Source: Oscarella lobularis (Eukaryota > Porifera > Homoscleromorpha > Homosclerophorida > Oscarellidae). From it: a DNA stretch of 64,000 nucleotides. Location: contig NC_089180.1 in NCBI RefSeq assembly GCF_947507565.1, positions 496,001 through 560,000 of the forward strand. The letters run 5' to 3'. The position numbers and the translations under genes were made by a program. The notes beneath the pieces are model-generated. The model was not told the DNA's origin, searched no databases, and saw only the letters and a program-made list of their open reading frames with translations. Shown here piece after piece: positions 33,901 through 46,595 of the stretch (positions are counted from its first letter, which is position 1; each line of letters opens with the position of its first letter).

Positions 33901-36900
33901 AATCTTTGATTCTAAGGGCCAAATTTTAAATTGAGGGCGTAATCTTTAATTCTAAAAGCCAAATATTAAATTGAGGGCTTAATCTTGGATTCTAAAGGCC
34001 TCAGTATTAAATTCAAGGCCTAATCTTTGATTTTAAAAGCAAAATATTAAATTGAGGGCCTAATCTTTTATTCTAAAGGCCTATATATTAAATTGAGGGC
34101 CTAATCTTTGATTCACAAGGCCGAAAAAGATTAAATTGAGGGCCTAAACTTTGATTCTAAAGGAATTAGTATCAAATTTAGGGCCTAATCTTTGATTCTA
34201 AAGGCCAAATATTAATTTGAAGGCCTAATCTTTGATTCTAAAGACCTAAACTTTAAATTCAGGGCCTAATTTTTGATTCACAGGGCCTAAATATTAAATT
34301 GAGGGCCTAATATTTGATTCACAAGGCCTAAATATCAAATTGAGGGCCTAATCGTTGATTCTAAAGGCCTCAGTATTAAATTTAGAGCCTAATCTTTGAT
34401 TCACAGGGTCTAAAAATTAAATTGAGGGACTAATCTTTAATTCTACAGGCCTAAATATTAAATTGAGGGCCTAATCTTTTATCCTAAAGGCTTAAATATT
34501 AAATTGAGGGCCTAATCTTTCATTCTAAGGACTCAGTAGTACATTTAGGGCCTAATCTTTGATTCTAAAGGCCAAATATTAATTTGAAGGCCTAATCTTT
34601 GATTTACAGGGCCTAAAAATTAAATTGAGGGCCTAATCTTTAATTCTATAGGCCTAAATATTAAATTGACAGCCTAATCTTGGATTCTAAAGCCCTAAGT
34701 ATTAAATTCAAGGCCTAATCTTTGATATCAAAAGCCAAATATTAAATTGAGGGCCTAATCTTTTATCCTAAAAGCTTAAATATTAAATTGAAGGCCTAAT
34801 CTTTGATTCACAGGGCCTAAATATTAAATTGAGGGCCTAATCTTTTATCCTAAAAGCTTAAATATTAAATTGAGGGCCTAATCTTTGATTCACAGGGCCT
34901 AAATATTAAATTGAGGGCCTAATCTTTCAATCTAAGGACTCAGTATTATATTTAGGGCATAATCTTTGATTCTAAAGGCAAAATATTAATATGAGGGCCT
35001 TATCTTTGATTCTAAAGACCTAAACTTTAAATTTAGGGCCTAATCTTTGATTCACAGGGCCTAAATATTAAATTGAGGGCCTAATCTTTAACTGTACACG
35101 CCTGAGTATTAAATTTAGGGCCTAATCTTTAATTCTAAAGGCCAAATAATAAATTGAGGGCCTAATCTTTGATTCACAGGGCGTAAATATTAAATTGAGG
35201 GCCTAATCTTTCATTACAAAGGACTCAGTATCAAATTTAGGGCCTAATCTTTGATTCTAAAGGCCAAATAATAAATTGAGGGCCTAATCTTAGATTCACA
35301 AGGCTTAAATATTAAATTGAGGATCTATCGTTGATTCTAAAGGCCTCAGTATTAAATTTAGGACCTAATCTATGATTCTAAAGGCCAAATATTAAAATGA
35401 GAGCATAATCTTTGAATCTAAAAACCTAAACTTTAAAATGAGGGCCTAATCTTTGATTCACAGAGCCTAAATATTACGTTGAGGGCCTAATCTTTTATTC
35501 TAAAGGCCTAAATATTAAACTGAGGGCCTAATATTTGATTCACAAGGCCTGAATATTAAATTGAGGGCCTAATCGTTGATTCCAAAGGCATCAGTATTAA
35601 ATTGAGGGCCTAATCTTTGATTCTAAAGGCCAAAGTATTAAATTCAGAGCAGAATCTTTGATTCTAAGGGCCAAATTTTAAATTGAGGGCGTAATCTTTA
35701 ATTCTAAAAGCCAAATATTAAATTGAGGGCCTAATCTTGGATTCTAAAGGCCTCAGTATTAAATTCAAAGCCTAATCTTTGATTTTAAAAGCAAAATATT
35801 AAATTCAGGGCCTAATCTTTTATTCTAAAGGCCTAAATATTAAATTGAGGGCTTAATCTTTGATTCACAAGGACAAAAAAGATTAAATTGAGGGCCTAAT
35901 CTTTGATTCTAAAGGACTTAGTATCAAATTTAGGGCCTATTCTTTGATTCTAAAGGCCAAATATTAATTTGAAGGCCTAATCTTTGATTCACAGGGCCTA
36001 AATATTAAATTGAGGGCCTAATCTTTCAATCTAAGGACTCAGTATTATATTTAGGGCATAATCTTTGATTCTAAAGGCAAAATATTAATATCAGGGCCTA
36101 ATCTTTGATTCTAAAGACCTAAACTTTAAATTTAGGGCCTAATCTTTGATTCACAAGGCCTAAATATTAAATTGAGGGCCTAATCTTTAACTGTACACGC
36201 CTGAGTATTAAATTCAGAGCCTAATCTTTAATTCTAAAGGCCAAATAATAAATTGAGGGCCTAATCTTTGATTCACAGGGCGTAAATATTAAATTGAGGG
36301 CCTAATCTTTCATTACAAAGGACTCAGTATCAAATTTAGGGCCTAATCTTTGATTCTAAATGCCAAATAATAAATTGAGGGCCTAATCTTTGATTCACAG
36401 GGCGTAAATATTAAATTGAGGGCCTAATCTTTGATTACAAAGGACTCAGTATCAAATTTAGGGCCTAATCTTTCATTCTAAAGGCCAAATATTAATTTGA
36501 AGGCCTAATCTTTGATTTACAGGGCCTAAAATTTAAATTGAGGGCCTAATCTTTAATTCTACAGGCCTAAATATTAAATTGAGGGTATAATCTTTTATCC
36601 TAACGGCTTAAATATTAAATTGAGGACCTATCGTTGATTCTAAAGGCCTCAGTATTAAATTTAGGACCTAATCTATGATTAAAATTGAGGGCCTAATCTT
36701 TGATTCTAAAGGCCAAGTATTAATTTGAAGGCCTAATCTTAGATTTACAGGGCCTAAAAATTAAATTGAGGGCGTAATCCTTAATTCTACAGGCCAAAAT
36801 ATTAAATTGAGGGCCTAATCTTTGATTCACAGAGACTAAATATTAAAAAGAGGGCCTAATCTTTCATTCTTAGGACTCAGTATTAAATGTAGGGCATAAT

Positions 36901-39900
36901 CTTTGATTCTAAAAGCAAATTATTAATTTAAGGGCATAATCTTTGATTCTAAAGACCTAAACTTTAAATTGAGGGCCTAATCTTTAACTGTACACGCCTG
37001 AGTAGTAAATTTAAGGCCTAATCTTTAATTCTAAAAGCCAAATAATAAATTGAACGCCTAATCTTTGAATCACAGGGCATAAATATTAAATTGAGGGCCT
37101 AATCTTTGATTATAAAGGACTCAGGATCAAATTTAGGGCATAATCTTTAATTCTAAAAGCCAAATAATAAATTGAGGACCTAATCTTTGATTCTAAAAAC
37201 TTAAACTTTCAATTCAAGGCCTAATCTTTGATTCACAGGGCCTAAATATTAAATTGAGGGCTTAATCTTTGATTCACAATGCCTAAATATTAAATTGAGG
37301 GCCTAATCGTTGATTCTAAAGGCCTCAGTATTAAATTTAGGGCCTAATCTTTGATCCTAAAGACCAAATATTAAATTGAGGGCCTAATCTTTGATTCACA
37401 GGGCCTAAATATTAAAAAGAGGGCCTAATCTTTCATTCTAAGGACTCAGTATTAAATGTAGGGCATAATCTTTGATTCTAAAGGACACTTATTAAATTGA
37501 GGGCCTAATTTTTGATTCTAAAGACCTAAACTTTAAATTGAGGGCCTAATCTTTAACTGTACACGCCTGAGTATTAAATTTAGGGCCTAATCTTTAATTC
37601 TAAAAGCCAAATAATAAATTGAACGCCTAATCTTTGAATCACAGGGCATAAATATTAAATTGAGGGCCTAATCTTTGATTATAAAGGACTCAGGATCAAA
37701 TTTAGGACATAATCTTTAATTCTAAAGGCCAAATAATAAATTGAGGACCTAATCTTTGATTCTAAAAACTTAAACTTTCAATTCAAGGCCTAATCTTTGA
37801 TTCACAGGGCCTAAATATTAAATTGAGGGCTTAATCTTTGATTCACAATGCCTAAATATTAAATTGAGGGCCTAATCGTTGATTCTAAAGGCCTCAGTAT
37901 TAAATTTAGGGCCCAATCTTTGATCCTAAAGACCAAATATTAAATTGAGGGCCTAATCTTTGATTCACAGGGCCTAAAAATTAAATTGAGGGCCTAATCT
38001 TTAATTCTACAGGCCTAAATATTAAATTGAGGGCCTAATGTTTGATTCTAAATACCTAAACTTTAAATTGAGAGCCTAATCTTAGATTCAGAGGGCCTCA
38101 ATATTAAATTGAGAGAATAATCTTTTATTCTAAAGGCCTAAATATAAAAATGAAGGCCTAATCTTTGATTCACAAGGCCTAAATATTAAATTGAGGACCT
38201 AATCGTTGATTCTAAAGGCCTCAGTATTAAATTTAGGACCTAATCTATGATTCTAAAGGCCAAATATTAAAATGAGAGCATAATCTTTGAATCTAAAAAC
38301 CTAAACTTTAAAATGAGGGCCTAATCTTTGATTCACAGAGCCTAAATATTAAATTGAGGGCCTAATATTTGATTCACAAGGCCTGAATATTAAATTGAGG
38401 GCCTAATCGTTGATTCTCAAGGCCAAACATTAATTAGAAGGCCTAATCTTTGATTCACAGGGCCTAAACTTTATATTGAGGGCCTAGTCTTTGATTCACA
38501 GGGCCTAAATATTAAATTGAGGGCCTAATCTTTAACTGTACACGCCTGAGTATTAAATTTAGAGCCTAGTCTTTAATTCTAAAGGTCAAATAATAAATTG
38601 AGGGCCCAATGTTTGATTCTAAAGACCTAGACTTTAAATTCAGGGCCTAATCTTTGATTCAGAGGGCCTCAATATTAAATTGAGGGCCTAATCTTGGATT
38701 CTAAATGCCTCAGTATTAAATTCAAGGCCTAATCTTTGATTCCAAAGCAAAATATTAAATTGAGGGCCTAATCTTTTATTCTAAAGGCCTAAATATTAAA
38801 TTGAGGGCCTAATCTTTGATTCTAAAGGACTTAGTATCAAATTTAGGGCCTAATCTTTGATTCTAAAGGCCAAATATTAATTTGAAGGCCTAATCTTTGA
38901 TTCTAAAGACCTAAATTTTAAATTCAGGGCCTAATTTTTGATTCACAGGGCCTAAATATTAAATTGAGGGCCTAATCTTTGATTCTAAAGGCTTAAGTAT
39001 TAAATTCAGAGCAGAATCTTTGATTCTAAAGGCCAAATTTTAAATTGAGGGCGTAATCTTTAATTCTAAAAGCCAAATATTAAATTGAGGGCCTAATCTT
39101 TGATTCACAGGGCGCAAATATTAAATTGAGGGCCTAATCTTTCATTCTAAGGACTCCGTATTAAATTTAGGGCATAAACTTTGATTCTAAAGGCAAAATA
39201 TTAATATGAGGGCCTAATCTTTGATTCGAAGGACCTAAACTTTAAATTTAGGGCCTAATCTTTGATTCACAGGGCCTAAATATTAAATTGAGGGCCTAAT
39301 CTTTGATTATAAAGGACTCAGGATCAAATTTAGGGCCTAATCTTTGATTCTAAAGACAAAATATTAATTTGAAGGCCTAATCTTTGATTTACAGGGCCTA
39401 AAAATTAAATTGTGGGCCTAACCTTTAATTGTACAGGCCTAAATTTTAAATTGAGGGCCTAATCTTTTATCCTAAAGGCTTAAATATTAAATTGACGGCC
39501 TAATCTTTGATTCACAAGGCTTAAATATTAAATTGAGGGCCTAATCGTTGATTCTAAAGGCCTCAGTATTAAAGGTAGGACCTAATCTATGATTCTAAAG
39601 GCCAAATATTAAAATGAGAGCCTAATCTTTGAATCTAAAAACCTAAACTTTAAAATGAGGGCCTAATCTTTGATTCACAGAGCCTAAATATTACGTTCAG
39701 GGCCACATCTTTTACTCTAAAGGCCACAGTCTTAAATTTAGGGCCTAATCTTTGATTCTAAACGCAAATATTAAATATAGGGCCTAATCTTTAATTCACA
39801 GGGCCTTAATACTAAAATGACGGCAAAATCTTTGATTCTAAAGGCCTCAGTATTAAATTCAGGGCATAATCTTTGATTATAAAGACCAAATATTAAATTG

Positions 39901-42900
39901 AGGGCCTAATCTTTGATTCACAGGGCGTGAATATTATATTAAGGGACTAACATTTGATTCTAAAGGACTCAGTATTAAATTTAGGGCCTAAACTTTGATT
40001 CTAAAGGCCAAATATTAATTTGAAGGCCGAATATTTGATTCACAGAGCCTAAACTTTAAATTCAGGGCCTAATTTTTGATTCACAGGGCCTAAATATTAA
40101 ATTGAGGGCCTAATCTTTGATTCTAAAGGCTTAAGTATTAAATTCAGAGCAGAATCTTTGATTCTAAGAGCCAAATATTAAATTGAGCGCCTAATCGTTT
40201 ATTCTAAAGGCCTAAATATTAAATTGAGGGCCTAATCTTTGATTCACAAGGCCTAAATATTAAATTGAGGGCCTAATCTTTCATTCTAAGAACTCAGTAG
40301 TACATTTAGGGCCTAATCTTTGATTCTAAAGGCCAAATATTAATTTGAAGGCCTAATCTTTGATTTACAGGGCCTAAAAATTAAATTGAGGGCCTAATCT
40401 TTAATTCTATAGGCCTAAATATTAAATTGAGGGCCTAATCTTTGATTCACAGGGCCTAAATATTAAATTGAGGGCCTAATCTTTGATTCTAAAGGCCAAA
40501 TTATTAATTTGAGGGCCTAATCTTTGATTCTAAAGACCTAAAATTTAAATTGAGGGCCTAATCTTTAACTGTACACGCCTGAGTATTAAATTTAGGGCCT
40601 AATCTTTAATTCTAAAGGCCAAATAATAAATTGAGGGCCTAATGTTTGATTCAGAGGGCCTCAATATTAAATCGAGAGCCTAATCTTGGATTCTAAAGGC
40701 CTAAGTATTAAATTCAAGGCCTAATCTTTGATATCAAAGGCCAAATATTAAATTGAGGGCCTAATTTTTTATCCTAAAGGCTTAAATATTAAATTGACGG
40801 CCTAATCTTTGATTCACAAGGCTTAAATATTAAATTGAGGGCCCAATCGTTGATTCTAAAGGCCTCAGTATTAAATTTAGGGCCTAATCTATGATTCTAA
40901 AGGCCAAATATTAAAATGAGAGCCTAATCTTTGAATCTAAAAACCTAAACTTTAAAATAAGGGCCTAATCTTTGATTCACAGAGCCTAAATATTACGTTG
41001 AGGGCCTAGTCTTTTATTCTAAAGGCATAAATATAATAACTGAGGGCCTAATATTTGATTCACAAGGCCTGAAAATTAAATTGAGGGCCTAATCGTTGAT
41101 TCCAAATTCATCAGTATTAAATTGATGGCTTAATCTTTGATTACAAAGGACTCAGTATCAAATTTAGGGCCTAATCTTTGATTCTAAAGGCCAAATATTA
41201 ATTTGAAAGCCTAATTTTTGATTCTAAAGACCTAAACTTTAAATTCAGGGCCTAATTTTTGATTCACAGGGCCTAAATATTAAATTGAGGGCCTAATATT
41301 TGATTCACAAGGCCTAAATATTAAATTGAGGGACTAATCGTTGATTCTAAAAGCCACAGTAATAAATTTAGAGCCTAATCTTTGATTCACAGGGCCTAAA
41401 TATTAAATTGAGGGCCTAATCTTTAACTGTACACGCCTGAGAATTAAATTTAGGGCCTAATCTTTAATTCTAAAGGCCAAATAATAAATTGAGGGCCTAA
41501 TGTTTGATTCTAAATACCTAAACTTTAAATTGAGGGCCTAATCTTTGATTCAGAGGGCCTCCATATTAAATTGAGAGCCAAATCTTTTATTCTAAAGGCA
41601 TAAATATTAAATTGAAGTCCTAATCTTTGATTCACAAGGCCTAAATATTAAATTAAGGGCCTAATCGTTGATTCTAAAGGCCTCAGTATTAAAATTAGGG
41701 CCTAATCTATGATTGTAAAAGCCAAATATTAAAATGAGAGAATAATCTTTGAATCTAAAAACCTAAACTTTAAATTGAGGGCCTAATCTTTGATTCACAG
41801 AGCCTAAATATTACGATGAGGGCCTAATCTTTTATTCTAAAGGCCTAAATATTAAATTGAGGGCCTAATATTTGATTCACAAGGCCTGAATATTAAATTG
41901 AGGGCCTAATCGTTGATTCTAAAGGCCTCAGTATTAAATTTAGGGCCTAATCTTTAATTCTAAAGGCCAAATAATAAATTGAGGGCCTAATCTTTGATTC
42001 ACAGGGCGTAAATATTAAATTGAGAGCCTAATCTTTGATTATAAAGGACTCAGTATCAAATTTAGGGCCTAATCTTTGACTCTAAAGGCCAAATACTAAA
42101 TTGAGGGCCTAATCTTTGATTCTAAAGACCTAAACTTTAAATTCAGGGCCTAATTTTTGATTCACAGGGCCTAAATATTAAATTGAGGGCCTAATCTTTG
42201 ATTCTCAAGGCTTAAGTATTAAATTCAGAGCAGAATCTTTGATTCTAAGGGCCAAATATTAAATTGAGGGCCTAATCTTTTATTCTAAAGACCTAAATAT
42301 TAAATTGAGGGCCTAATCGTTGATTCTAAAGGCCCCAGTATTAAATTTAGGACCTAATCTATGATTCTAAAGGCCAAAATATTAAATTGAGGGCCTAATC
42401 TTTCACTGTTTTCGCCTGAGTATTAAATTTTGGGCCTAATCTTTAATTCTAAAGGCCAAATATTAATTTGAAGGCCTAATCTTTGATTTACAGGGCCTAA
42501 AAATTAAATTGAGGGCCTAATCTTTAATTCTACAGGCCTAAATATTAAATTGAGGGCCTACTCTTTGATTCACAAGGCCTAATATTAAATTGAGGACCTA
42601 ATCGTTGACTCTAAAGGCCTGAGTATTAAATTTAGGGCCTAATCTTTGATTCTAAAGGCCAAATATTAAATTGATGGCCTAATCTTTGATTCACAGGGCC
42701 TAAATATTAAATTGAGGGCCTAATCTTTGATTCTAAAGACCTAAACTTTAAATTCAGGGCTTAATCTTTGATTCAAAGGGCCTAAATATTAAATTGAGGG
42801 CATAATCTTTAGTTCAGAGGGCATCAATATTAAATTGAGGGCCTAATCTTGGATTCTAAAGGCCTAAATATTAAATTGACGGCCTAATCTTTGATTCACA

Positions 42901-44712
42901 AGGCCTAAATATTAAATTGAGGGCCTAATCGTTGATTGTAAAGGCTTCAGTATTAAATTTAGGGCCTAATCTATGATTCTAAAGGCCTGAATATTAAATT
43001 GAGGGCCTAATATTTGATTCACAAGGCCTGAATATTAAATTGAGGGCCTAATCGTTGATTCCAAAGGCATCAGTATTAAATTGAAGGCCTAATCTTTGAT
43101 TCTAAAGGCCTCAGTATTAAATTTAGGGCCTAATCTTTTATTCTAAAGGCCTGAATATTAAATTGAGGGCCTAATATTTGATTCACAAGGCCTGAATATT
43201 AAATTGAGGGCCTAATCGTTGATTCCAAAGGCATCAGTATTAAATTGAAGGCCTAATCTTTGATTCTAAAGGCCTCAGTATTAAATTTAGGGCCTAATCT
43301 TTAATTCTAAAGGCCAAATAATAAATTGAGGGCCTAATCTTTGATTCACAGGGCGTAAATATTAAATTGAGAGCCTAATCTTTGATTATAAAGGACTCAG
43401 TATCAAATTTAGGGCCTAATCTTTGACTCTAAAGGCCAAATATTAAATTGAGGGCCTAATCTTTGATTCTAAAGACCTAAACTTTAAATTCAGAGCCTAA
43501 TTTTTGATTCACAGGACCTAAATATTAAATTGAGGGCCTAATCTTTGATTCTCAAGGCTTAAGTATTAAATTCAGAGCAGAATCTTTGATTCTAAGGGCC
43601 AAATATTAAATTGAGGGCCTAATCTTTTATTCTAAAGACCTAAATATTAAATTGAGGGCCTAATCTTTGATTCACAAGGCCTAAATATTAAATTGAGGGC
43701 CTAATCGTTGATTCTAAAGGCCCCAGTATTAAATTTAGGACCTAATCTATGATTCTAAAGGCCAAAATATTAAATTGAGGGCCTAATCTTTCACTGTTTT
43801 CGCCTGAGTATTAAATTTTGGGCCTAATCTTTAATTCTAAAGGCCAAATATTAATTTGAAGGCCTAATCTTTGATTTACAGGGCCTAAAAATTAAATTGA
43901 GGGCCTAATCTTTAATTCTACAGGCCTAAATATTAAATTGAGGGCCTACTGTTTGATTCACAAGGCCTAATATTAAATTGAGGGCCTAATCGTTGACTCT
44001 AAAGGCCTGAGTATTAAATTTAGGGCCTAATCTTTGATTCTAAAGGCCAAATATTAAATTGATGGCCTAATCTTTGATTCACAGGGCCTAAATATTAAAT
44101 TGAGGGCCTAATCTTTGATTCTAAAGACCTAAACTTTAAATTCAGGGCTTAATCTTTGATTCAAAGGGCCTAAATATTAAATTGAGGGCATAATCTTTAG
44201 TTCAGAGGGCATCAATATTAAATTGAGGGCCTAGTCTTGGATTCTAAAGGCCTAAATATTAAATTGACAGCCTAATCTTTGATTCACAAGGCCTAAATAT
44301 TAAATTGAGGGCCTAATCGTTGATTATAAAGGCTTCAGTATTAAATTTAGGGCCTAATCTATGATTCTAAAGGCCAAATATTAAAATGAGAGACTAATCT
44401 TTGAATCTAAAAACCTAAACGTTAAATTGAGGGCCTAATCTTTGATTCACAGAGCCTAAATATTACGTTGAGGGCCTCATCTTTTATTCTAAAGGCCTCA
44501 GTATTAAATTTAGGGCCTAATCTTTGATTCTAAAGGCCAAATATTAAATATAGGGCCTAATCTTTGATTCACAGGGCCTTAATATTAAAATGAGGGCCTA
44601 ATCTTTGATTCTAAAGGCCAAATATTAAATTGAGGGCCTAATCTTTGATTCATAGGGCGTAAATATTGAATTGAAGGCCTTATCTCTGATTGTAAAGGAC
44701 TCAGTATTAAAT
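21993..44712. repeat. 41-bp satellite array, ~22.7 kb
   Basis: About 550 tandem copies of a 41-bp AT-rich unit that begins GGGCCTAATCTTTG and contains AGGCCTAAATATTAAATT. Each unit is itself two related halves of 20-21 bp, both starting GGCCTAA. Monomer subtypes (gattctaaagg, gattcacaggg, taactgtacacgcc, cattacaaagg) recur in fixed order, giving higher-order repeats. The outer parts are diverged and the centre is homogeneous. The array starts and stops exactly against EFTUD2 coding bases on both sides. No gene or open frame lies inside it. It is not a CRISPR array: there are no unique spacers, and it sits in a eukaryotic gene. Confidence 0.97.
28550..32560. repeat. Homogenised core of the satellite with ~900-bp higher-order repeat
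   Basis: Monomers here are nearly identical, mostly the gattctaaaggcctaaatat type. A characteristic run (aagcttaatattaaatgtag, then a unit with tattatattgag, then gggcctcatc) recurs starting near 30001, 30900 and 31800, a period of about 900 bp or 22 monomers. Outside the core, longer and more diverged duplications occur. A block near 25380 recurs near 32600 and 38450, and a block near 42001 recurs near 43348. Confidence 0.85.
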
Positions 44713-45094
44713 CCGTAGACTTCGACTGCTGATGGATAATACTTTTTGTCCTGAAAAAACATAAAAATTAACGAGTTTCCTTTTTTCTTCTATAGTACTG
44801 ACCTCGTGCAAGACAACGGCTGTAGAGGGATCTATCTCTTCTTCCTCTTCATATTCTCCTCCTAAAATTCCATAACTATACTTGAAGTAAGCGAATTCTT
44901 TATCTCATGCGAGATTGCGTAAGTATGCGCGTAACAATAGATGTACGTACGTGCGTACGCCGTTTCTGCTATTTGTAGGGTCTTAGTAGGGTCTTAGCAC
45001 TAGAGCGAGTGTTTTCGAGTACCTGCTCGACATCTTCGTCGGCGTCCGGCTCCGCTTCTGCTTCTGCTTCGCTCTCGTCGCTCTCCAGCTCTCT
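44713..45094 (-). pseudogene. EFTUD2 copy, 5' exons on the right of the satellite
   Basis: Three minus-strand coding pieces precede the array: an acidic exon about 45023-45094 (ELESDESEAEAEAEPDADED), 44803-44861 (EYEEEEEIDPSTAVVLHE) and 44713-44750 (DKKYYPSAVEVYG). They correspond to the acidic amino terminus of EFTUD2 that leads into the motif VYGPEVE. The last piece ends after the first two bases of the Gly codon; the following PDVE codons lie 22.7 kb away on the other side of the satellite. The usual starting exon (LYDEFGNYIG in relatives) was not found, and the 45023 and 44861 exons do not join in phase. Confidence 0.85.
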
Positions 45095-45201
45095 CTTTCC
45101 GCGGCGTCCCCCTCCCACGCATCTTAGCGCGCGGGAAGAGGGTCTGGATCGAGGCTAGCCTGGCTTGCGAGGCTACCTTTTCAGCGCAGTCCTTCTGTCA
45201 G

Positions 45202-46140
45202 GTGGCCGGAAAAACGCAACTGGCGCGTCGAATCGCCGTGTCGCAGCGCTGCGAATCCGTCGACTGTAAGAACGCTCAAGCTTGGTTTCACACGAAACGC
45301 CGCATTTCTAAAGGGGCCCCGGCTATTGCAGAAGAGATTTGCAACGAAACGGAAATCGGAAAGAAGGTAAATCTAGGTCTTCCTTGAATTTTTTCACGCG
45401 GAACCGCCCCACTAGTGTGAAGATCTCCTGCTCAAAGGAGAAGTTGTACCTGATCATCTTGCTGTAGAGGCGCTGATATCGAAACTGGAGTCAAAAAAGG
45501 TGGCACACTATGGTACGTTTTACGTATTATTGCATTCGTTCCTATACCTATATTTATTTAGGTTATATGTTGGACGGGTTGCCGTGTAAGTGCGACGATT
45601 GGGGGAGCATTGACGAACAGCTCGCGTTCGTTCAAGATTTGCGAGTGAAACCAGACTTTGTTATCAATCTGGGAGTGAGTCGAGCAAACGCTCGAGCTGC
45701 AACCCACCCTAGTTATTGATTCTTATAAAGATTCCCGATGGCGATCTGATGGGGAGACGTCTTGGCGTTCTCGTCGATCCAGAAACGAATACGTCGTACG
45801 GAAAAGATAGCCACTCGTCGGCGGACGAGAAAAGAGACGACGACGCTAGTGACGTCGACGGATCGGAAGAAATATCAGATGAGGACGACAAAGAAGACGA
45901 CGATGTAGATGCCGAGAACTTGCGATCAATAAATAAAGAAACGATAGAAGTAAGAGAAGGGGGGGGAATTTCGAACCTTTTACTGAGGGGGCTCTTTTTT
46001 ATAAGAACAATCCTCTTCCTGTCGAGATGCTTCCGGAGAGTGTGATAGGTCGACTCGTCAAGCAACCAACGGAAATGACTGCATCCATAAAAGAGGCCAC
46101 ACAATTGTACAAGGATAAGGATCGAGACGCCTGTCACTGA
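45202..46140 (+). pseudogene. Adenylate kinase 9 (AK9) fragment
   Basis: Exons 45202-45366, 45416-45512, 45562-45674, 45731-45949 and 46006-46140 join in phase. They encode a P-loop remnant (VAGKTQLARRIA, with its first glycines presumably in an exon not found), LLLKGEVVPDHLAVEAL, then MLDGLPCKCDDW and VKPDFVINL. DPETNTSYGKD and an Asp/Glu-rich insert follow, then LPESVIGRLVKQP and EATQLYKDKD. This order, the 'DGLPC' lid-side motif and the acidic insert are typical of the first kinase domain of AK9, a giant multi-domain nucleoside monophosphate kinase. The open frame ends after about 240 residues, where AK9 should continue for well over a thousand. Similar sequence continues briefly in another frame. 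An isolated 5' segment, probably not functional. Confidence 0.75.
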
Positions 46141-46595
46141 TGCCATGTTAGTGGAAGCGGTCAAGAGTGGAATTCTAGACGTCCAAGCACGCGAAACAAA
46201 AACAGGCCCGCGCGCACAAGTCGTATGCAAATGACATGTAAACTACTAATATATATATCAATATTATATATATATATACCTATAGTGAGAGACGAGAAAT
46301 AGCACTAGGTCCAGCGTGAGAAAAAAAGTTTATCCAAATAATCCAGTTCGTTGGTGGTGATGGTGGTCAGACAAATAGACATACAGATGATTGCTAGGTA
46401 GATATGTGACAGTGTCAGTTCTTTTTCAAACCACTGAGGAGAGGTGGCTTCTCCCTCTCCTCCTCCCCCCTAAACAGTGCGCTCCATTTGCGACGGATCG
46501 CTTTTTAGGGACGTCGTCGACGGCGGCATACCATAGGAGAGAATGGACGCGTTCGACGAACTCCAACAAGGAACTCCGCCGCCGACGACCGAATC
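46141..46595. other. 3' flank of the POU gene, no other gene
   Basis: Contains a TA-dinucleotide tract (46248-46278). The remaining sequence shows overlapping frames without recognisable motifs. Confidence 0.5.

Noticed and set aside
21993-44712. CRISPR array or centromere
   Set aside because: No unique spacers, eukaryotic gene context, no cas genes. A centromere cannot be claimed from sequence, and gene-dense flanks speak against it.
44700-44750. AT-AC (U12) intron at the right edge of the satellite, because the sense strand begins ATTTAAT after TACGG
   Set aside because: The U12 donor consensus is absent and the left edge does not end in AC.
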